Positions 63,693 to 64,000 of a stretch of 64,000 bases of DNA are shown piece after piece. The position numbers and the translations under genes were made by a program. The notes below the pieces were generated by a model, which was not told the origin of the DNA, did no database searches, and saw only the letters and a program-made list of their open reading frames with translations. How positions within the stretch are numbered: the stretch's first letter is position 1; the number at the start of each line of letters is the position of its first letter. Source of the stretch: Alishewanella tabrizica (GTDB lineage: Bacteria > Pseudomonadota > Gammaproteobacteria > Enterobacterales > Alteromonadaceae); NCBI RefSeq assembly GCF_014652375.1, contig NZ_BMYR01000009.1, forward strand, positions 62,001-126,000, written 5' to 3'.

Positions 63693-63998
63693 ATGGCCTA
63701 TCAGCTAAGTAAGCTGGCTGAAGAGGATATTATTAATATCTTCATTAGTGGCGCAACACAGTTTGGTGAGCAGCAAGCCAAGCGCTATCACAAACAATTA
63801 GCCGCAACGTTTGATTTCTTAGCCGCGAACCCTCTGGCTGCACCCATTAGAACGGAAATTAGCCCGCCAGTACATCTACACTCGGTTGGTTGGCATCTTA
63901 TTATTTATCAAATCACAGCAGATAACGGTATTTATATCATCCGGGTGCGGCACCGTCTGGAAGATTGGACACTCGCCTCCGATACGGTTACAGCTTAA
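63693..63998 (+). CDS. parE: ParE-type toxin
   Basis: The 101-residue protein has the RelE/ParE fold signature: YQLSKLAEEDIINIFISGATQFGEQQAKRYH, then LAANPLAAPIR and IIYQITADNGIYIIRVRHRLEDW. ParE toxins poison DNA gyrase; this target is by family knowledge. The gene is complete and ends two bases before the window edge. Stable co-expression with parD is expected from the one-base gap. Confidence 0.92.
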   Translation: MAYQLSKLAEEDIINIFISGATQFGEQQAKRYHKQLAATFDFLAANPLAAPIRTEISPPVHLHSVGWHLIIYQITADNGIYIIRVRHRLEDWTLASDTVTA

Positions 63999-64000
63999 CA

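Noticed and set aside
1-64000. CRISPR arrays, insertion sequences, prophage or tRNA genes
   Set aside because: None was seen; no spaced identical repeats, transposase, integrase or tRNA-like cloverleaf was recognised by eye.

Overview
The window reads as chromosomal DNA of a free-living, probably aquatic gammaproteobacterium of the Alteromonadales type, with Rheinheimera/Alishewanella-like relatives the best guess. The reasons are a TonB-receptor-linked beta-glucan locus, DP-EP and DUF3012 family proteins, a SO_0444-type metal permease, several LytTR regulators and dense GGDEF/EAL signalling. This placement is inferred from gene content; no 16S, tRNA or rRNA gene lies in the window. No phage, insertion sequence or CRISPR array was seen.

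Layout. 1-6.5 kb: the start of a dicarboxylate/amino acid symporter, a MASE3-PAS-PAS-GGDEF-EAL protein, and an ABC-transporter operon with its own YtrA-type GntR repressor and a clear operator. 6.8-15.8 kb: a DUF1439 lipoprotein, a very large beta-propeller histidine kinase, a predicted Fur-controlled small RNA on the minus strand, a DeoR regulator with glmS, and a divergent marR/MFS pair around palindromic operators. 15.8-20.8 kb: a diguanylate cyclase and a membrane-anchored winged-helix/nSTAND/TPR regulator co-transcribed with a DP-EP family protein. 21-36 kb: a beta-glucan (laminarin-like) utilisation locus holding a GH16 lipoprotein with three tandem C-terminal modules, a TonB-dependent receptor, a GH3 ExoP-like lipoprotein, a sugar MFS transporter, a GH1 beta-glucosidase, a GPH symporter and a LacI regulator. 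Two near-identical LacI-type palindromes (20922 and 32218) tie both halves together; a LytTR membrane protein and an outer-membrane barrel sit in between.

36-50 kb: an OYE-family reductase with a LysR regulator, a HAD phosphatase, a DesK/DesR-like system, an FGGY kinase, an alkA-ogt alkylation-repair pair, a ZntR-type MerR gene with a Cu/Zn permease carrying a striking 18-residue di-cysteine repeat, a DUF3012 lipoprotein, a second membrane LytTR protein, an acyltransferase, and an MsrA-thioredoxin-MsrB fusion. 51-56 kb: a D-malate/tartrate dehydrogenase, divergent LysR, succinate-semialdehyde dehydrogenase and an AtoE-type transporter. 56-64 kb: a LytS/LytTR pair, a cyclophilin with a GlyGly-CTERM-like tail, a glycerate-kinase-like protein, an SLC13-type permease, an ECF sigma factor gene broken by an in-frame TAA, its membrane partner, and a ParDE toxin-antitoxin pair.

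The strongest new candidates are the Fur-box small RNA at about 10.9 kb, the five-unit di-cysteine loop of the metal permease, the nSTAND/DP-EP pair, the GH16 triple module and the interrupted sigma factor. All functional calls rest on motif and family recognition by eye; no database search was run.
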